A DNA stretch of 64,000 nt from JADZFO01 sp964512635 (GTDB lineage Bacteria; 4484-113; JAFGCY01): the NCBI GenBank assembly GCA_964512635.1, contig CAZEJB010000009.1:48821-112820 (forward strand), written 5' to 3'. Position numbers and translations under genes: made by a program. Position 1 is the stretch's first letter. Each line of letters starts with the position of its first letter. The notes below the pieces were generated by a model. The model did no database searches, was not told the DNA's origin, and saw only the letters and a program-made list of their open reading frames with translations. Below are positions 28,406 to 37,961 of the stretch, piece after piece.

Positions 28406-29989
28406 ATGGAAAAGGATCGTTTGCCAGTGTCTCCGCCGAAGCAAAAGGCCTTACCGTTGCAAGCGAATTCGGAGGACATCCAGCCTCCCGTACCAGGCAC
28501 CGCCGCAACCCCTGCATCAACAGCCTTTGAGGACTTTCACGCCGCAGCGCTGCAGGCACAGGAGGTTCTCAGGCGTCAGTACTTCTGGTTCCGCGCCAGC
28601 AGTCTGCTGCTGGGAATCCTTCTCGGCGCCATTTCTCTGTTAGCCTGGCGTCAGAGCAGCATGATACCGATCAACTACATGCTCAGCGGTCTGGCGGCCA
28701 TTTCGCTGTTGATTGGAGCAATTGCGACTCCCTTAAAGAGCTGGTCGCAGCTCAAGCGCGCTTCGTCCTTGGGGCTCAGCAGCTTGGATCCCCTGCCAGA
28801 ACAGATACGCAGCAGCCGTCTGATTGAACGGATGATCGGTGGGGAGTTTGCCTTAGACAAAGTGATGCCGGCCCTGACCCTGGCCGAACGCCTGGGCTTA
28901 CCGACTGGAGCCGAACCCGCCGAAACTGTCCTTCGCGTCGGCGCTAACCTCCCGCGCTATGTTGTTCCGCCAGCCGCCAAGACCCAGCCGACATGGGAGA
29001 GGCTGGGCCGTTCCGTTTTAAGTTCCCTGGGCCTGCTTCCGGCGCTGCTGATGTTTACTCTAAGTTCTACTTTTCGTGCGTCAATGCTTCAGATCCTGCC
29101 AGGGTTGCTCTGTTTAGGCACTGTGTTTCCCTTTTTCGCGGCCTGCAGCATGATCTACATGCGCTATCTTCATCTCACCTGTCTGGCAGACTCAATCGCC
29201 GCTTGGCAGTCTGCTGCTGAGGACTCACCGACAAAGCAAGGTTCTGCGGCCGGGGTGACTCCAAACCTGCAGATCTCTGATGGTGCCCCAGCGCCGTCTA
29301 TGCCGCAGCTGATCCTGAATGCCCTGCAACAACAGGAAACCGATGCAAAGGCACGCGGGATATTCCTGCCGGCAATAATGTCCGGCCTGTGCCTTGGCTT
29401 CCTGCTCCTTAGTTGCATCAGCCGCTTCCTGCAGCCCTCCAACGACTGGTTTTGGCTTTACTTGATAGGGGCGCTTATGTTGGGCCTGGTCAGCTCCATG
29501 TTTACGTTTCAGGCACGCCTGCAACCCGCGATACAGCGCTACAAGCCGCACTTTCTGGCAATATTGCCGCAAACCGACCTGGTGCAGCGCCTGTTGACGG
29601 GCAGCCTCTTTGGTCAGCAGACTTCGGAACCAATGTTCAGCAGACTGCTTGCTGAGAAAGACCGTGGGACTGCCAACCCCAGTTCCGGCTCCGATCTTAC
29701 AAATGAGTTGCAGACACTACAAGCCAACATCATCCCCTTTCTTGAGCCAGACCACCGCGCGCCATCCCGAATTGGGTGGGTACTGACCTGGGCTGGCCGG
29801 ATTGGCGTTGTTGTGCTGAATGCCGGCAGCCTGACGCAATACCTCAACGTGTACGCATTCCTCGCCGTGTGCTTCCTTCTGGCCATTTCAGTTATTGCCG
29901 GAAACTGGATCTCCTTCCATGAGGAAGCTCGCCAACTCGCAGCCAGGGAGGCGCTGCTCGAATATCTTCGTGAAGAGCTCTCGGCCTGA
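28406..29989 (+). CDS. Membrane protein, two-module NL-x-W family
   Basis: A 527-residue protein with about eight membrane helices in two halves. Each half is a helix pair, a cytosolic segment of about 80 residues, then another helix pair. The segments contain RMIGGEFALDKVMP then GANLPRYVVPP, and RLLTGSLFGQQTSE then QANIIPFLEPDHR. These correspond to the ANLSWYLGPPR segment of the next gene, so the two adjacent genes are paralogues, and the gene at 7086 is a one-module relative. Function is unknown. TATAAT lies 8 bases before the ATG. Confidence 0.65.
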   Translation: MEKDRLPVSPPKQKALPLQANSEDIQPPVPGTAATPASTAFEDFHAAALQAQEVLRRQYFWFRASSLLLGILLGAISLLAWRQSSMIPINYMLSGLAAISLLIGAIATPLKSWSQLKRASSLGLSSLDPLPEQIRSSRLIERMIGGEFALDKVMPALTLAERLGLPTGAEPAETVLRVGANLPRYVVPPAAKTQPTWERLGRSVLSSLGLLPALLMFTLSSTFRASMLQILPGLLCLGTVFPFFAACSMIYMRYLHLTCLADSIAAWQSAAEDSPTKQGSAAGVTPNLQISDGAPAPSMPQLILNALQQQETDAKARGIFLPAIMSGLCLGFLLLSCISRFLQPSNDWFWLYLIGALMLGLVSSMFTFQARLQPAIQRYKPHFLAILPQTDLVQRLLTGSLFGQQTSEPMFSRLLAEKDRGTANPSSGSDLTNELQTLQANIIPFLEPDHRAPSRIGWVLTWAGRIGVVVLNAGSLTQYLNVYAFLAVCFLLAISVIAGNWISFHEEARQLAAREALLEYLREELSA

Positions 29990-30080
29990 AATGTCCAAGG
30001 ACCTCGGCCGGAACCCCGGGGCCGCACGGCCTGGACGCACTGCGCCGCCAATTAGCTGATCTTGATCTACTATTTCAACA

Positions 30081-31694
30081 TTGGAAGCTGAAAGAAAAGC
30101 AGCAATAACAGACACCACAGTTCAGGCGGCTGAGCCATCTAGGTGCGAGCAGGTGGCTGGACAGTTCGTCGCCGGAGAGGTGGGGGCTGGAGCTCAGCAC
30201 CTTGCCGACTGGCTGGCGGCGCTGGATCAGCTGGAAGCCCGGCGCGCTGCGGAGCGTCGGCAATGCCGCATTGTTGGAATGGCAATGCTGATTGCCGCCT
30301 TGCTGGCGATTGGCGTCCTGCTGCTTCTCGTGCCAGCGGCGGTCAACTGGATGAATCTCTTCGCCCTGGGCATGGCCGGCTTTGGCGGGCTGATTGTTTA
30401 TGCCCTGGGCGATTTGTTCTCGCTGCGGCGGATGTCGGAAATGAACGCCGCGCAGATGCAGGCAAACTACGAGCAGCAGCTTGAAGGCAGCGGCATCGAC
30501 CAGCGGCTGCTCGATGGCTCCTACGAGCAGGATGCCATCTTCGCGCACACGCCTGCCCCGCTGCGCTGGCTGCTGCGGGGCCATCCGCCCGGCGACAAGC
30601 TGGCGCAGCTTGACCGGATTTCCGCCAACCTGAGCTGGTATCTGGGTCCGCCACGGCGCTTTGTACGGGCTACCTGGCTCGCCGCGCTTCCCATAGCATT
30701 TAACGCGCTTATCTTTCTGCCGACCGCCTTCATTGGCGGCTTCAACAGCAGCAGCTTCCTCGCACAACTGCCTTTTGCCGGAGTGTTCGTGCTGATGGCT
30801 GTTCTTACCGGCGTTTCTCTGGGAGTTTCTCTCAGTCAGATGAACACGCCTTTTTTGGCGCGCTACCTGCGACGGTCCTGGCAGGCGCAGCTGCAGGACG
30901 CTTCGGGTCAGGCTGCGGGCTTGGATGCTGCCAGCGCTGGAGCTGGGGCGCTGGGAGAAGCGCCCGTCTCGCGCCGCCTGAGCGTCTCGCTGAATCTGAT
31001 CCTTAACCAGCTGCAGCAGGACTTGCAGCTGGCCCTGGCCCACCGGCAGGTCTTTGTGTTGATGCCTCTGCTGCTAAGCACGACCCTGCTGCTTGTCCCT
31101 GGCGGCGCGGGTATGCAGGGACCAATAGACATGCTCTGGCGCATGCTGCTGATCATCGTGGGTGTTGGAGCCGTGGCTGTCATGCTCCCCAGGTATGTCG
31201 CGCGGATGAAACAGGAGCTCGCTACCGGGCTGAAACGACGGCTGGAGGCCAGCGAACTAACCGCATCGCTGCTGGCTGGCGAAGCACGCGAAGACCAGCT
31301 GCTGGACCACACACCCTGGCCCTTTGACCAATGGCTGCGTCTGGACCGTCCGCCCCCGGCTTATGCTGCGGGGCTGCGCCGCACCCTGTGGCGGGTGGCC
31401 CTGAACCTCGACTGGTTCCTCAATGCGCCGGCGCGCTATGTCCCAGTCGCCCTGGTCTGCCGTCTGGGCTATATCGTTCTCGGCCTCGGTCTGCTGGTCA
31501 CCGTCGGCTTGTGGTTTGCCAGCATCTTTTCCGGCGGCATCATGGTTGCAGGTTCGCCCTTTACCGCGGTTCCGATCGTTGTCATCCTGTTGCTGGGCTG
31601 CCTAGTCTCTTACTTCGAGCTGCAGCAGCTCATCCGCGACTGGGCCGGTGCTGACGCACTGGTTGATGTCCTGCGCCAATCGCTGCGGGATTAG
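30081..31694 (+). CDS. Membrane protein, two-module NL-x-W family
   Basis: A 537-residue paralogue of the preceding gene. Helix pairs flank cytosolic segments RLLDGSYEQDAIF to SANLSWYLGPPRRF (about residues 142-194) and SLLAGEAREDQLLD to ALNLDWFLNAPARY (about 395-455). The start is uncertain: no ATG precedes the first helix, and the best candidate is TTG at 30081, below an in-frame stop at 30063. No catalytic motif is seen. Confidence 0.65.
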   Translation: MEAERKAAITDTTVQAAEPSRCEQVAGQFVAGEVGAGAQHLADWLAALDQLEARRAAERRQCRIVGMAMLIAALLAIGVLLLLVPAAVNWMNLFALGMAGFGGLIVYALGDLFSLRRMSEMNAAQMQANYEQQLEGSGIDQRLLDGSYEQDAIFAHTPAPLRWLLRGHPPGDKLAQLDRISANLSWYLGPPRRFVRATWLAALPIAFNALIFLPTAFIGGFNSSSFLAQLPFAGVFVLMAVLTGVSLGVSLSQMNTPFLARYLRRSWQAQLQDASGQAAGLDAASAGAGALGEAPVSRRLSVSLNLILNQLQQDLQLALAHRQVFVLMPLLLSTTLLLVPGGAGMQGPIDMLWRMLLIIVGVGAVAVMLPRYVARMKQELATGLKRRLEASELTASLLAGEAREDQLLDHTPWPFDQWLRLDRPPPAYAAGLRRTLWRVALNLDWFLNAPARYVPVALVCRLGYIVLGLGLLVTVGLWFASIFSGGIMVAGSPFTAVPIVVILLLGCLVSYFELQQLIRDWAGADALVDVLRQSLRD

Positions 31695-31701
31695 CCCTGC
31701 C

Positions 31702-32250
31702 TCAGCGCCTGTCCATGCTCGCCAGATACACGCCCAGCCGGTCAAGGGTCTGGTGGCAGCCGGCCTCGTGGCCTTCAAGGTAGCTGGCCGCGCCGAGCTT
31801 GGCATTCAGCAGGCGACTGAGCCAGACCAGCAGGGTGCCGCCCGGCGCTTCAACGAAGGTCAGTGTATGCAGCATCTCAAACACCGGCGGTCCGCTGCTG
31901 TCCGGCACGCTGGTCTGGAAGACCAGGCGCCGGGGCCGGGTTACCTCACGCACCTTGCCGTTGGAAGGATAGAGCGTCCCGTCCGGCCCCTTCATGTCGA
32001 TGTGCACCACGCCGCCGGCCCGCGGCTCGAAGATACAGCGCGGGCAGCTAAAGCCCTGCGGCCCGAACCATTTCGCCATCCGGCGCTCATCGGTCCAGGC
32101 CCGGAAGACTTCGGCCGGCGGGGCAGGGTAGTGCCGCTGGAGCAGCAGATCGCGATGCAGTGCAGGCGGTGGAGCTGCGTTCTCCTGCAGGGAAGCATGA
32201 TGGGGTGTCATATTCACCCTTTCCTGATGCGGTCCTTGTACTGCGGACAT
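31702..32250 (-). CDS. AHSA1/SRPBCC-type START-fold protein
   Basis: A 182-residue cytosolic protein of the activator-of-Hsp90-ATPase-1-like group, a hydrophobic-ligand-binding fold common in bacteria. Signatures are YPAPPAEVFRAWTDERRMAKWFGP, GGVVHIDMKGPDG and GKVREVTRPRRLVFQ, ending in a helix with HQTLDRLGVYL. I chose the ATG at 32250 because GGAGG lies 5 bases upstream. No ArsR partner gene is adjacent. It is convergent with the membrane protein at 30081. Confidence 0.85.
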   Translation of the reverse strand: MSAVQGPHQERVNMTPHHASLQENAAPPPALHRDLLLQRHYPAPPAEVFRAWTDERRMAKWFGPQGFSCPRCIFEPRAGGVVHIDMKGPDGTLYPSNGKVREVTRPRRLVFQTSVPDSSGPPVFEMLHTLTFVEAPGGTLLVWLSRLLNAKLGAASYLEGHEAGCHQTLDRLGVYLASMDRR

Positions 32251-32410
32251 TTCGGCCTCCTGAGGCTGCCTGGCAGCCCTGATACAGAACCTCGCGGCGT
32301 GATTTGCGTTCCCGCCGGCTGAAACTCCACCAGATTCATTTGGCTCAGATGAATACGGCGTTACAATCTGAAGTACGGCTGGGCGGCGTAGCCGCTTTGT
32401 TGGGAGGCGC

Positions 32411-34453
32411 ATGACCGTAAGACCGCTGTCTGGGTGGGCCCTGATCCCGCTGCTGGTGCTGGCTTTCCTGCTGGAATCCTGCTCCGGTTCTGCGCGCACA
32501 GGCGGCCTCGACCCGGCCAGTCCGGCAGCTCCTCATGACAACCCCAACAGCATTCCCGCCCCGCACAGCCTGCTGGAGCGCGCCAGCTCCGCGGCCGTAG
32601 CCACCCGCCTGGGCGCGGACTATGAAGCCTCCATGCCCTCACACTCCCTGATGCTCAGCGGTCATCAGGCGCTCTTTGCCCCGGATGGCAACGCCGCCGG
32701 CCTCGCCGGGCAAGCCTATGCAATCTACAGCCTGGACCTCAGCACCCAGACCGATGCCCTGTGCCTGAACCTCGACTGGGCCAGCGCGCCGGCCGCGGGG
32801 AGGGTCTGGCTCGGGCTGGCTGACTGGCAGCGAAACGCCTGGCACTGGCAGTCGCTCTCCGACGCTTCAATCTGCGAGCTGGCCGACCCCGCGCCCTACA
32901 GGAACAGCGATGGCAGCGGGCTCGCGGTGCTGCTGCTGGGAAGCGGCCGGCCCGCCGCCCTGAACTGGATCAGCGCCGGGCTGCCAGAGCCGCCGCATAT
33001 CGACTGGGTCAGCCCGCTGGGCGGAACCGCCGGCCAGCCGGTCAGCATCAGCGCCGGCGTCAGCGGGCTGGGGCCAATAGACTATGCCTGGGACTTTGCC
33101 TCCGGGGCCACGCCCGCACTGTGCGTTTACCCCGAGCCGGATCTCGTGCTGGGCGAGCCGGGCAGCTATGCCTGCACGCTCAGCGTCAGCTCACCCTTTG
33201 GCAGCGACAGCTTTGACTTCAGCCTCGAGGTCAGCGCCCCGGACTTCTGGGTCCACACCCTTGGCGCTGGGGCGGATGAGCAGATCATCGATTTGGCCGC
33301 CGACAGCCAGGGCAACGTCTATGTCGCCCTGAAGTCATACGAAACCGGTTCCTGGCTGGCCCGCTACAACCCGTCGGGCGAGCTGCTCTGGCAGCGGCTG
33401 TTTCCCTACGACTTCAACGACGTGCATCTGACCGTGCTGGCCGACGGCAGCCTCTGCTGTGTCTGCGCCGATTCCACGCGCTACTACTACCTGCGCATCA
33501 GCAAGCTCGGCAACTTCAGCGCCGGCAGCCTGTTGCAGATACCGGACGGCATCGCGGTGGACACGGCGGCGATCTCTCCCAGCGGGACCGCCCTGCTGGT
33601 CAACAAGGACCGCCAGATGTACCGCCTGGACAGCGATGGCTGCATCAGCTGGTTCAAGTATCTGGCACTTCCCGGCCTTGAAGACAAGAACCTGATCTGG
33701 ATCGAAAGCGTGCTGGCCCTGGATGACGGCCGCTTCTGGGTCTGCGGCGAATCGCTGGACGACTCCGGGCTGAACTCGACCTTCTCCAACCGGGTCTTCT
33801 GCGCCCTGCTCAACGCTGATGGATCGGTGGCCTGGGCCCGGCGCGGTGATGTTCGCAATACCTATGTATGTTCTACCGCGGCGCTTCCGGGTGGAGTAGC
33901 CCTGCTGGTGGCGCGCTTCGCGGAGCAGATCCCCGAGGACGAGCAGACCTTTATCCTGACCTTCGACGAAGCCGGGAATGAGACCCTGCAGCTGGCTTTC
34001 GACGGATCACCGGAGAACGGCCTCGCCTTCGGCCCGGGTGCCGACCTGGCCTTCGACGGCGTGAACCTGCACTACACCTGCCGCAACTACAGCGACGGCC
34101 TGGGCAGTCCGCGCCTCGTCAACTATGGCGTCTTTACTCTGGGCGGCGAGCTTGTGGACTGGCGCCAGCTCAGCGGCGCGCCTGACACAGTCAGCTCCAG
34201 CCTCGCGATCGGAGGCGACGGCTCGGTCTATCTGGGCGGCGCGGCGCTGAACGCCGGAGCGGTGAGCTTCCTCGCCGGCCAGCCCTCCTACAGCGACCTG
34301 CGCATCTGCTTCGCCCCGCTGGCCATGACCAGCGCCAGCGCCGGCATGGCCCACAGCACCAGCGTCGACTATTTCAGCCTGACCCCCGCCAGCCTGGTGC
34401 CGGACAGCGGCGCGGGCCTGCGCGACGGCATGCTGCTGCGCATCGAGCCTTAA
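32411..34453 (+). CDS. Lipoprotein with PKD-like domain and beta-propeller-like region
   Basis: A 680-residue protein with a signal peptide and weak lipobox (LLESC, Cys24). Residues about 75-195 carry the module shared with three other lipoproteins here (YAIYSLDL then LADWQRNAWHWQ). A PKD-like domain follows (about 197-277, DYAWDFASGATPALCVY and YACTLSVSSPFG). The C-terminal 400 residues show propeller-like strands such as DSQGNVYVALKSY, DDGRFWVCG and GDGSVYLGGAAL. GGGAGG stands 3 bases before the ATG. It is probably surface-exposed; the ligand is unknown. Confidence 0.75.
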   Translation: MTVRPLSGWALIPLLVLAFLLESCSGSARTGGLDPASPAAPHDNPNSIPAPHSLLERASSAAVATRLGADYEASMPSHSLMLSGHQALFAPDGNAAGLAGQAYAIYSLDLSTQTDALCLNLDWASAPAAGRVWLGLADWQRNAWHWQSLSDASICELADPAPYRNSDGSGLAVLLLGSGRPAALNWISAGLPEPPHIDWVSPLGGTAGQPVSISAGVSGLGPIDYAWDFASGATPALCVYPEPDLVLGEPGSYACTLSVSSPFGSDSFDFSLEVSAPDFWVHTLGAGADEQIIDLAADSQGNVYVALKSYETGSWLARYNPSGELLWQRLFPYDFNDVHLTVLADGSLCCVCADSTRYYYLRISKLGNFSAGSLLQIPDGIAVDTAAISPSGTALLVNKDRQMYRLDSDGCISWFKYLALPGLEDKNLIWIESVLALDDGRFWVCGESLDDSGLNSTFSNRVFCALLNADGSVAWARRGDVRNTYVCSTAALPGGVALLVARFAEQIPEDEQTFILTFDEAGNETLQLAFDGSPENGLAFGPGADLAFDGVNLHYTCRNYSDGLGSPRLVNYGVFTLGGELVDWRQLSGAPDTVSSSLAIGGDGSVYLGGAALNAGAVSFLAGQPSYSDLRICFAPLAMTSASAGMAHSTSVDYFSLTPASLVPDSGAGLRDGMLLRIEP

Positions 34454-34474
34454 CGCGCCCGGGGTCGCTTCCGT

Positions 34475-34535
34475 TATACTTTCCCTTCGCCCAAACAGGC
34501 TTCGGCTCATCTGCCGTTGCGCTCGGGCGAAGGGG
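34475..34535 (+). promoter_or_regulatory. metG promoter and leader stem
   Basis: TATACT (34475-34480) is a likely -10. The leader contains CCCTTCGCCC (34483-34492) and its perfect complement GGGCGAAGGG (34525-34534). The right arm overlaps the purine-rich GAAGGGG about 10 bases before the metG ATG, so pairing would hide the ribosome-binding site. Confidence 0.5.
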
Positions 34536-34545
34536 CAAGATTCAG

Positions 34546-36603
34546 ATGAGTCAGCAAGACAACCAGTTCTACGTGACGACGCCGATCTACTACGTCAACA
34601 GCAAGCCGCACGTCGGCACCAGCTATACGACGATCATCGCGGACATCGCCTGCCGCTACGCGCGCTTCATGGGCCTGGACGCCCTGCTGGTCACCGGCTC
34701 GGATGAGCACAGCCAGAACATCGCCGACCTCGCGGCCGCAAAGGGCCTGACGCCACAGCAGTTCTGCGACGAGATCATCCCGAGCTTCCGGGAGACCTGG
34801 TCCGCGGTCGGGATCCAGAACTACGAGTTCTACCGCACCAGTGACCCGCGGCACCACCATCTTGTGCGTACCTTCTTCAACCGGATCTACCAGAAGGGCG
34901 ATATCTACAAGGGCTCCTACAGCGGCTGGTATCACACCTCGGACAACCGCTTCCTCGACGAGGACGAGGTGCCGGAGAACCCGGAAAGCCACCCGCGCCT
35001 GAAGTACCTGACGGAGGAAGCCTACTACTTCCGCCTGAGCCGCTATCAGGACTGGCTGCTGGCGCTGCATGAGACCCACCCCGGCCTGATCGTGCCGGAC
35101 TCCCGCCGCAATGAAATGCTCAACCGCATCCGCGGCGGCCTGAAGGACATCTGCATCAGCCGCACCTCCACCGACTGGGGCGTCAAGCTGCCCTGGGACG
35201 AGGAACATGTCTTCTATGTCTGGATGGACGCGCTGCTGACATATGTGACTGGCTCGGGCTTTGACATTGACGCCTTCGAGAAGACCTTTGACCCGGCCGA
35301 TCCGGCCAGCCGCTCCAGCGAGGCCCCCGGCGACCTGTACGCCGCCGTGCGCGCCGACCTGACATCCCAGCCCGCAGGCAACCGCTGGCCCTGCGACCTG
35401 CACATCATGGCCAAGGACATCCCCTGGTTCCATACGATCATCTTCCCCGCGGTGCTGGAAAGCTATGGCCTGCCCCTGCCCAAGCAGATGCTGGTGCACG
35501 GCTACTGGGACTTCGAAGGCGAGAAGATGAGCAAGTCCCTGGGCAACGTGGTCAGCCCGCAGGACGCCATGGCCCTGGTCGGCGTGGATGGCCTGCGCTA
35601 TTTCCTGGCCCGCGAGGTGCCGCTCGGCCTGGATGGCGACTTCAGCCATGAACGTCTGGTCAAGCGCTTCAACTATGACCTGGCCAACGATCTCGGCAAC
35701 CTCGTGCACCGCAGCATCAGCATGCTGACCCAGCTCTTTGACGGCGTGGTGCCGGAGGAACTGGCGATCAGCGACCTCGACGACGCGCTTGAAGAGAAGC
35801 GCCGCTCGACAATCCTCGCCGCCCAGGAGCACTTTGAGAAGCTGCAGTACAGCGAAGCGCTGCAGGCGATCTGGGAGCTGATCGGCGAGGCCAATAAGTA
35901 CATCGACGAGAAGAAGCCCTGGGAGCTGAAGAAGAAGCCCGAGCGCCGCGACGAGGTCAGCACGGTCTTCAACCGCCTGCTGCAGGTCCTGCGCACAGTG
36001 CTGCTGCTCAGCTATCCGGTCATCCCCGGCGCGGCCAACCGCTTCTGGGGCATCCTTGGCCTGCACGGCCACCTTGAGGACCTGCGGGCCGAAGCGCTGA
36101 ATGAGCGCATTCCGGCGGGGCACAAGGTCGGCTCCAGCATGCCGGTCTTCATGCGGGTGGACTGGGAGAAGATGCTCGGCGAAGCTGCTCCGTCCGAGGC
36201 CCCTGCCCCTAAGGCCGCCGTCGTGGTCTCTGCGCCGCCGGCTCCCGCGGCGAAGGCCGCAGCAGCCGCGCCGGAAGGTGTGATCTCAATTGACGACTTT
36301 GCCAAGGTCCAGCTGCGGGTTGGCGAAATCCGCGCCGCCGACAAAGTTGAAGGCGCGGACAAGCTGCTCAAGCTGACGGTCTTCGACGGCGAGCGTGAGC
36401 GCATCATCCTGGCCGGTATCGCCATGTACTACGCGCCGGAAAGCCTCGTCGGCAAACAGATCGTCTTCGTGGCTAATCTGGCCCCGCGCAAGATGCGCGG
36501 ACTGATGAGCGAGGGCATGATACTGGCGGCGGGTGGCGACAGCGGCAAGCTGGCATTGGTCAGCCCGGAACAGCCGGTCGACCCTGGCGTGGTGGTGCGC
36601 TGA
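34546..36603 (+). CDS. metG: Methionyl-tRNA synthetase with C-terminal tRNA-binding domain
   Basis: A class I synthetase of 685 residues charging tRNA-Met. The HIGH-equivalent is YYVNSKPHVG, and the KMSKS loop is EKMSKSLGNVVSPQD. The zinc-knuckle cysteines are absent (YHTSDNRFLDEDEV), so it is the zinc-free subtype. A Pro/Ala linker leads to a Trbp111-like OB domain (about residues 580-685, VQLRVGEIRAADKVEGADKLL, APRKMRGLMSEGM). The 5' leader can form a stem over the ribosome-binding site. Confidence 0.95.
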   Translation: MSQQDNQFYVTTPIYYVNSKPHVGTSYTTIIADIACRYARFMGLDALLVTGSDEHSQNIADLAAAKGLTPQQFCDEIIPSFRETWSAVGIQNYEFYRTSDPRHHHLVRTFFNRIYQKGDIYKGSYSGWYHTSDNRFLDEDEVPENPESHPRLKYLTEEAYYFRLSRYQDWLLALHETHPGLIVPDSRRNEMLNRIRGGLKDICISRTSTDWGVKLPWDEEHVFYVWMDALLTYVTGSGFDIDAFEKTFDPADPASRSSEAPGDLYAAVRADLTSQPAGNRWPCDLHIMAKDIPWFHTIIFPAVLESYGLPLPKQMLVHGYWDFEGEKMSKSLGNVVSPQDAMALVGVDGLRYFLAREVPLGLDGDFSHERLVKRFNYDLANDLGNLVHRSISMLTQLFDGVVPEELAISDLDDALEEKRRSTILAAQEHFEKLQYSEALQAIWELIGEANKYIDEKKPWELKKKPERRDEVSTVFNRLLQVLRTVLLLSYPVIPGAANRFWGILGLHGHLEDLRAEALNERIPAGHKVGSSMPVFMRVDWEKMLGEAAPSEAPAPKAAVVVSAPPAPAAKAAAAAPEGVISIDDFAKVQLRVGEIRAADKVEGADKLLKLTVFDGERERIILAGIAMYYAPESLVGKQIVFVANLAPRKMRGLMSEGMILAAGGDSGKLALVSPEQPVDPGVVVR

Positions 36604-36779
36604 TCGAAACTTTGCTGTGGCGGGCGGGCTGCGTTTCACAGCCTGTCCTGCCGATCAAAATGCGAGGCCGGGGGTATTATTAACCTGTCATGAACCGGGA
36701 CGCACGCAAGTGCGTCCTTTTAGCGTCATAGCAGCACTGGCTGAGCCCGCTGCGGCGGAGACTTAGGAGGCAACACAGC

Positions 36780-37829
36780 ATGTTCAAGTTCACATTGCAG
36801 GTCCTGGCGCTGATGCTTTTCATCAGCGCGCTGGGCTGCAACAAGGGCGGCAACAAGGCCGCCGACAGCGGCGCCGCGAAGTCCGAGATGCGGCAGGCCG
36901 CGGATATCAAGCCCGGTGACGCCGGCGAGGGCAACATCGAGATCAACCAGACTGTCGGCTCCCCGATGCCGAATCCGGAAGACGAAAAGGCCCTGCGTCA
37001 GGAACTGATCGCCTCCTTCGAGAAGGACGGCTTCAAGTATGACGAGGCCGGGGATGCGATTACCGGTCCGCCGCTCCCTCAGGGCGGGGTGGTGGTCGCC
37101 AACATTGTCCCGCTGGTCTACAGCGAGGCGATCAATCAGGGCGGCGCCAACGACCAGACCATCCGGGCCAAAGCCATCACCGAGTTCAAGTCGCGCTTTT
37201 TGGCCATGGTTCAGGCCAAGGCCGGAGACCCGGCCGCGGCCAAGGAAGCTATGCAGGGCTTTGAGAATGCCGGCCAGACTGCCTCGGCCGGTGTTGATCC
37301 TGCCGGTGCGCTGGCCCGGGAAAGCCTGCGCTTCTGCGAAGATCCAGTGGGCGAGTGGAAGAGCACCAAGGAAGTGCTGGATGCAGATGCCGAGGTCCGC
37401 GTGGAGCACAACGACCAGTACTACAAGCTGCTGCAGATATTCTATGAAGGCACCTGCCGCTACCAGGAATACCGTGATGGCCAGATTGTCTCTGACGGCA
37501 CTTATCCCTGGGCCTATGACAAGGCAACCGGCAAGCTCCTGCTGCGCTCCTCCGACGGCTCGGTCTTTGAAGAGCTGCTGATCATGGATCGTCCCAGCGA
37601 GAAGAAGTCAATCTACGTCAAGGGCATGCAGGACTATCAGTACACCGTCTACGAGAAGGTCGGCTCCGGCAACAAGCCTCGTACCGAAGCTGATCTCAAG
37701 AAGGAAGCTGAGGAGTTCGAGGAGGCCAAGCGCCGCCTGAGCGGTGCTGATGGATCCACGGCCACCGAGGGCAGTTCCAAGGGCGGCGGAAAGTCCAAGG
37801 AAGGCGGGAAGAGTAAAGGCGGCAAGTAA
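36780..37829 (+). CDS. Hypothetical lipoprotein
   Basis: A 349-residue lipoprotein with lipobox SALGC (Cys20). The central region (about residues 60-300) is acidic and unrecognised, with a beta-rich segment (YYKLLQIFYEGTCRYQEYRDG). The last 30 residues are a Ser/Gly/Lys low-complexity tail. GGAGG lies 10 bases before the ATG; TATTAT near 36675 may be the -10. A strong terminator follows at 37887. Confidence 0.65.
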   Translation: MFKFTLQVLALMLFISALGCNKGGNKAADSGAAKSEMRQAADIKPGDAGEGNIEINQTVGSPMPNPEDEKALRQELIASFEKDGFKYDEAGDAITGPPLPQGGVVVANIVPLVYSEAINQGGANDQTIRAKAITEFKSRFLAMVQAKAGDPAAAKEAMQGFENAGQTASAGVDPAGALARESLRFCEDPVGEWKSTKEVLDADAEVRVEHNDQYYKLLQIFYEGTCRYQEYRDGQIVSDGTYPWAYDKATGKLLLRSSDGSVFEELLIMDRPSEKKSIYVKGMQDYQYTVYEKVGSGNKPRTEADLKKEAEEFEEAKRRLSGADGSTATEGSSKGGGKSKEGGKSKGGK

Positions 37830-37886
37830 GGCACTCTTCCAGCTGCAGGTTCATCGGGACCTGCCAGCAAACACAGAATCAAAGTG

Positions 37887-37916
37887 AAAGGCCGGATGCT
37901 GAGCATCCGGCCTTTT
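37887..37916. terminator. Rho-independent terminator
   Basis: AAAGGCCGGATGC, loop TGA and GCATCCGGCCTTTT form a perfect 13-bp stem with flanking A and T runs. It can work in both directions between the convergent lipoprotein and flavin reductase genes. Confidence 0.85.
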
Positions 37917-37961
37917 GTCTTACCGCTTGATTTGGGCCCGCCCCGCGACTGGGAGCAGGGC

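Noticed and set aside
34480..34545. T-box riboswitch before metG
   Set aside because: The leader is only about 60 bases and lacks the conserved T-box sequence and specifier stem.
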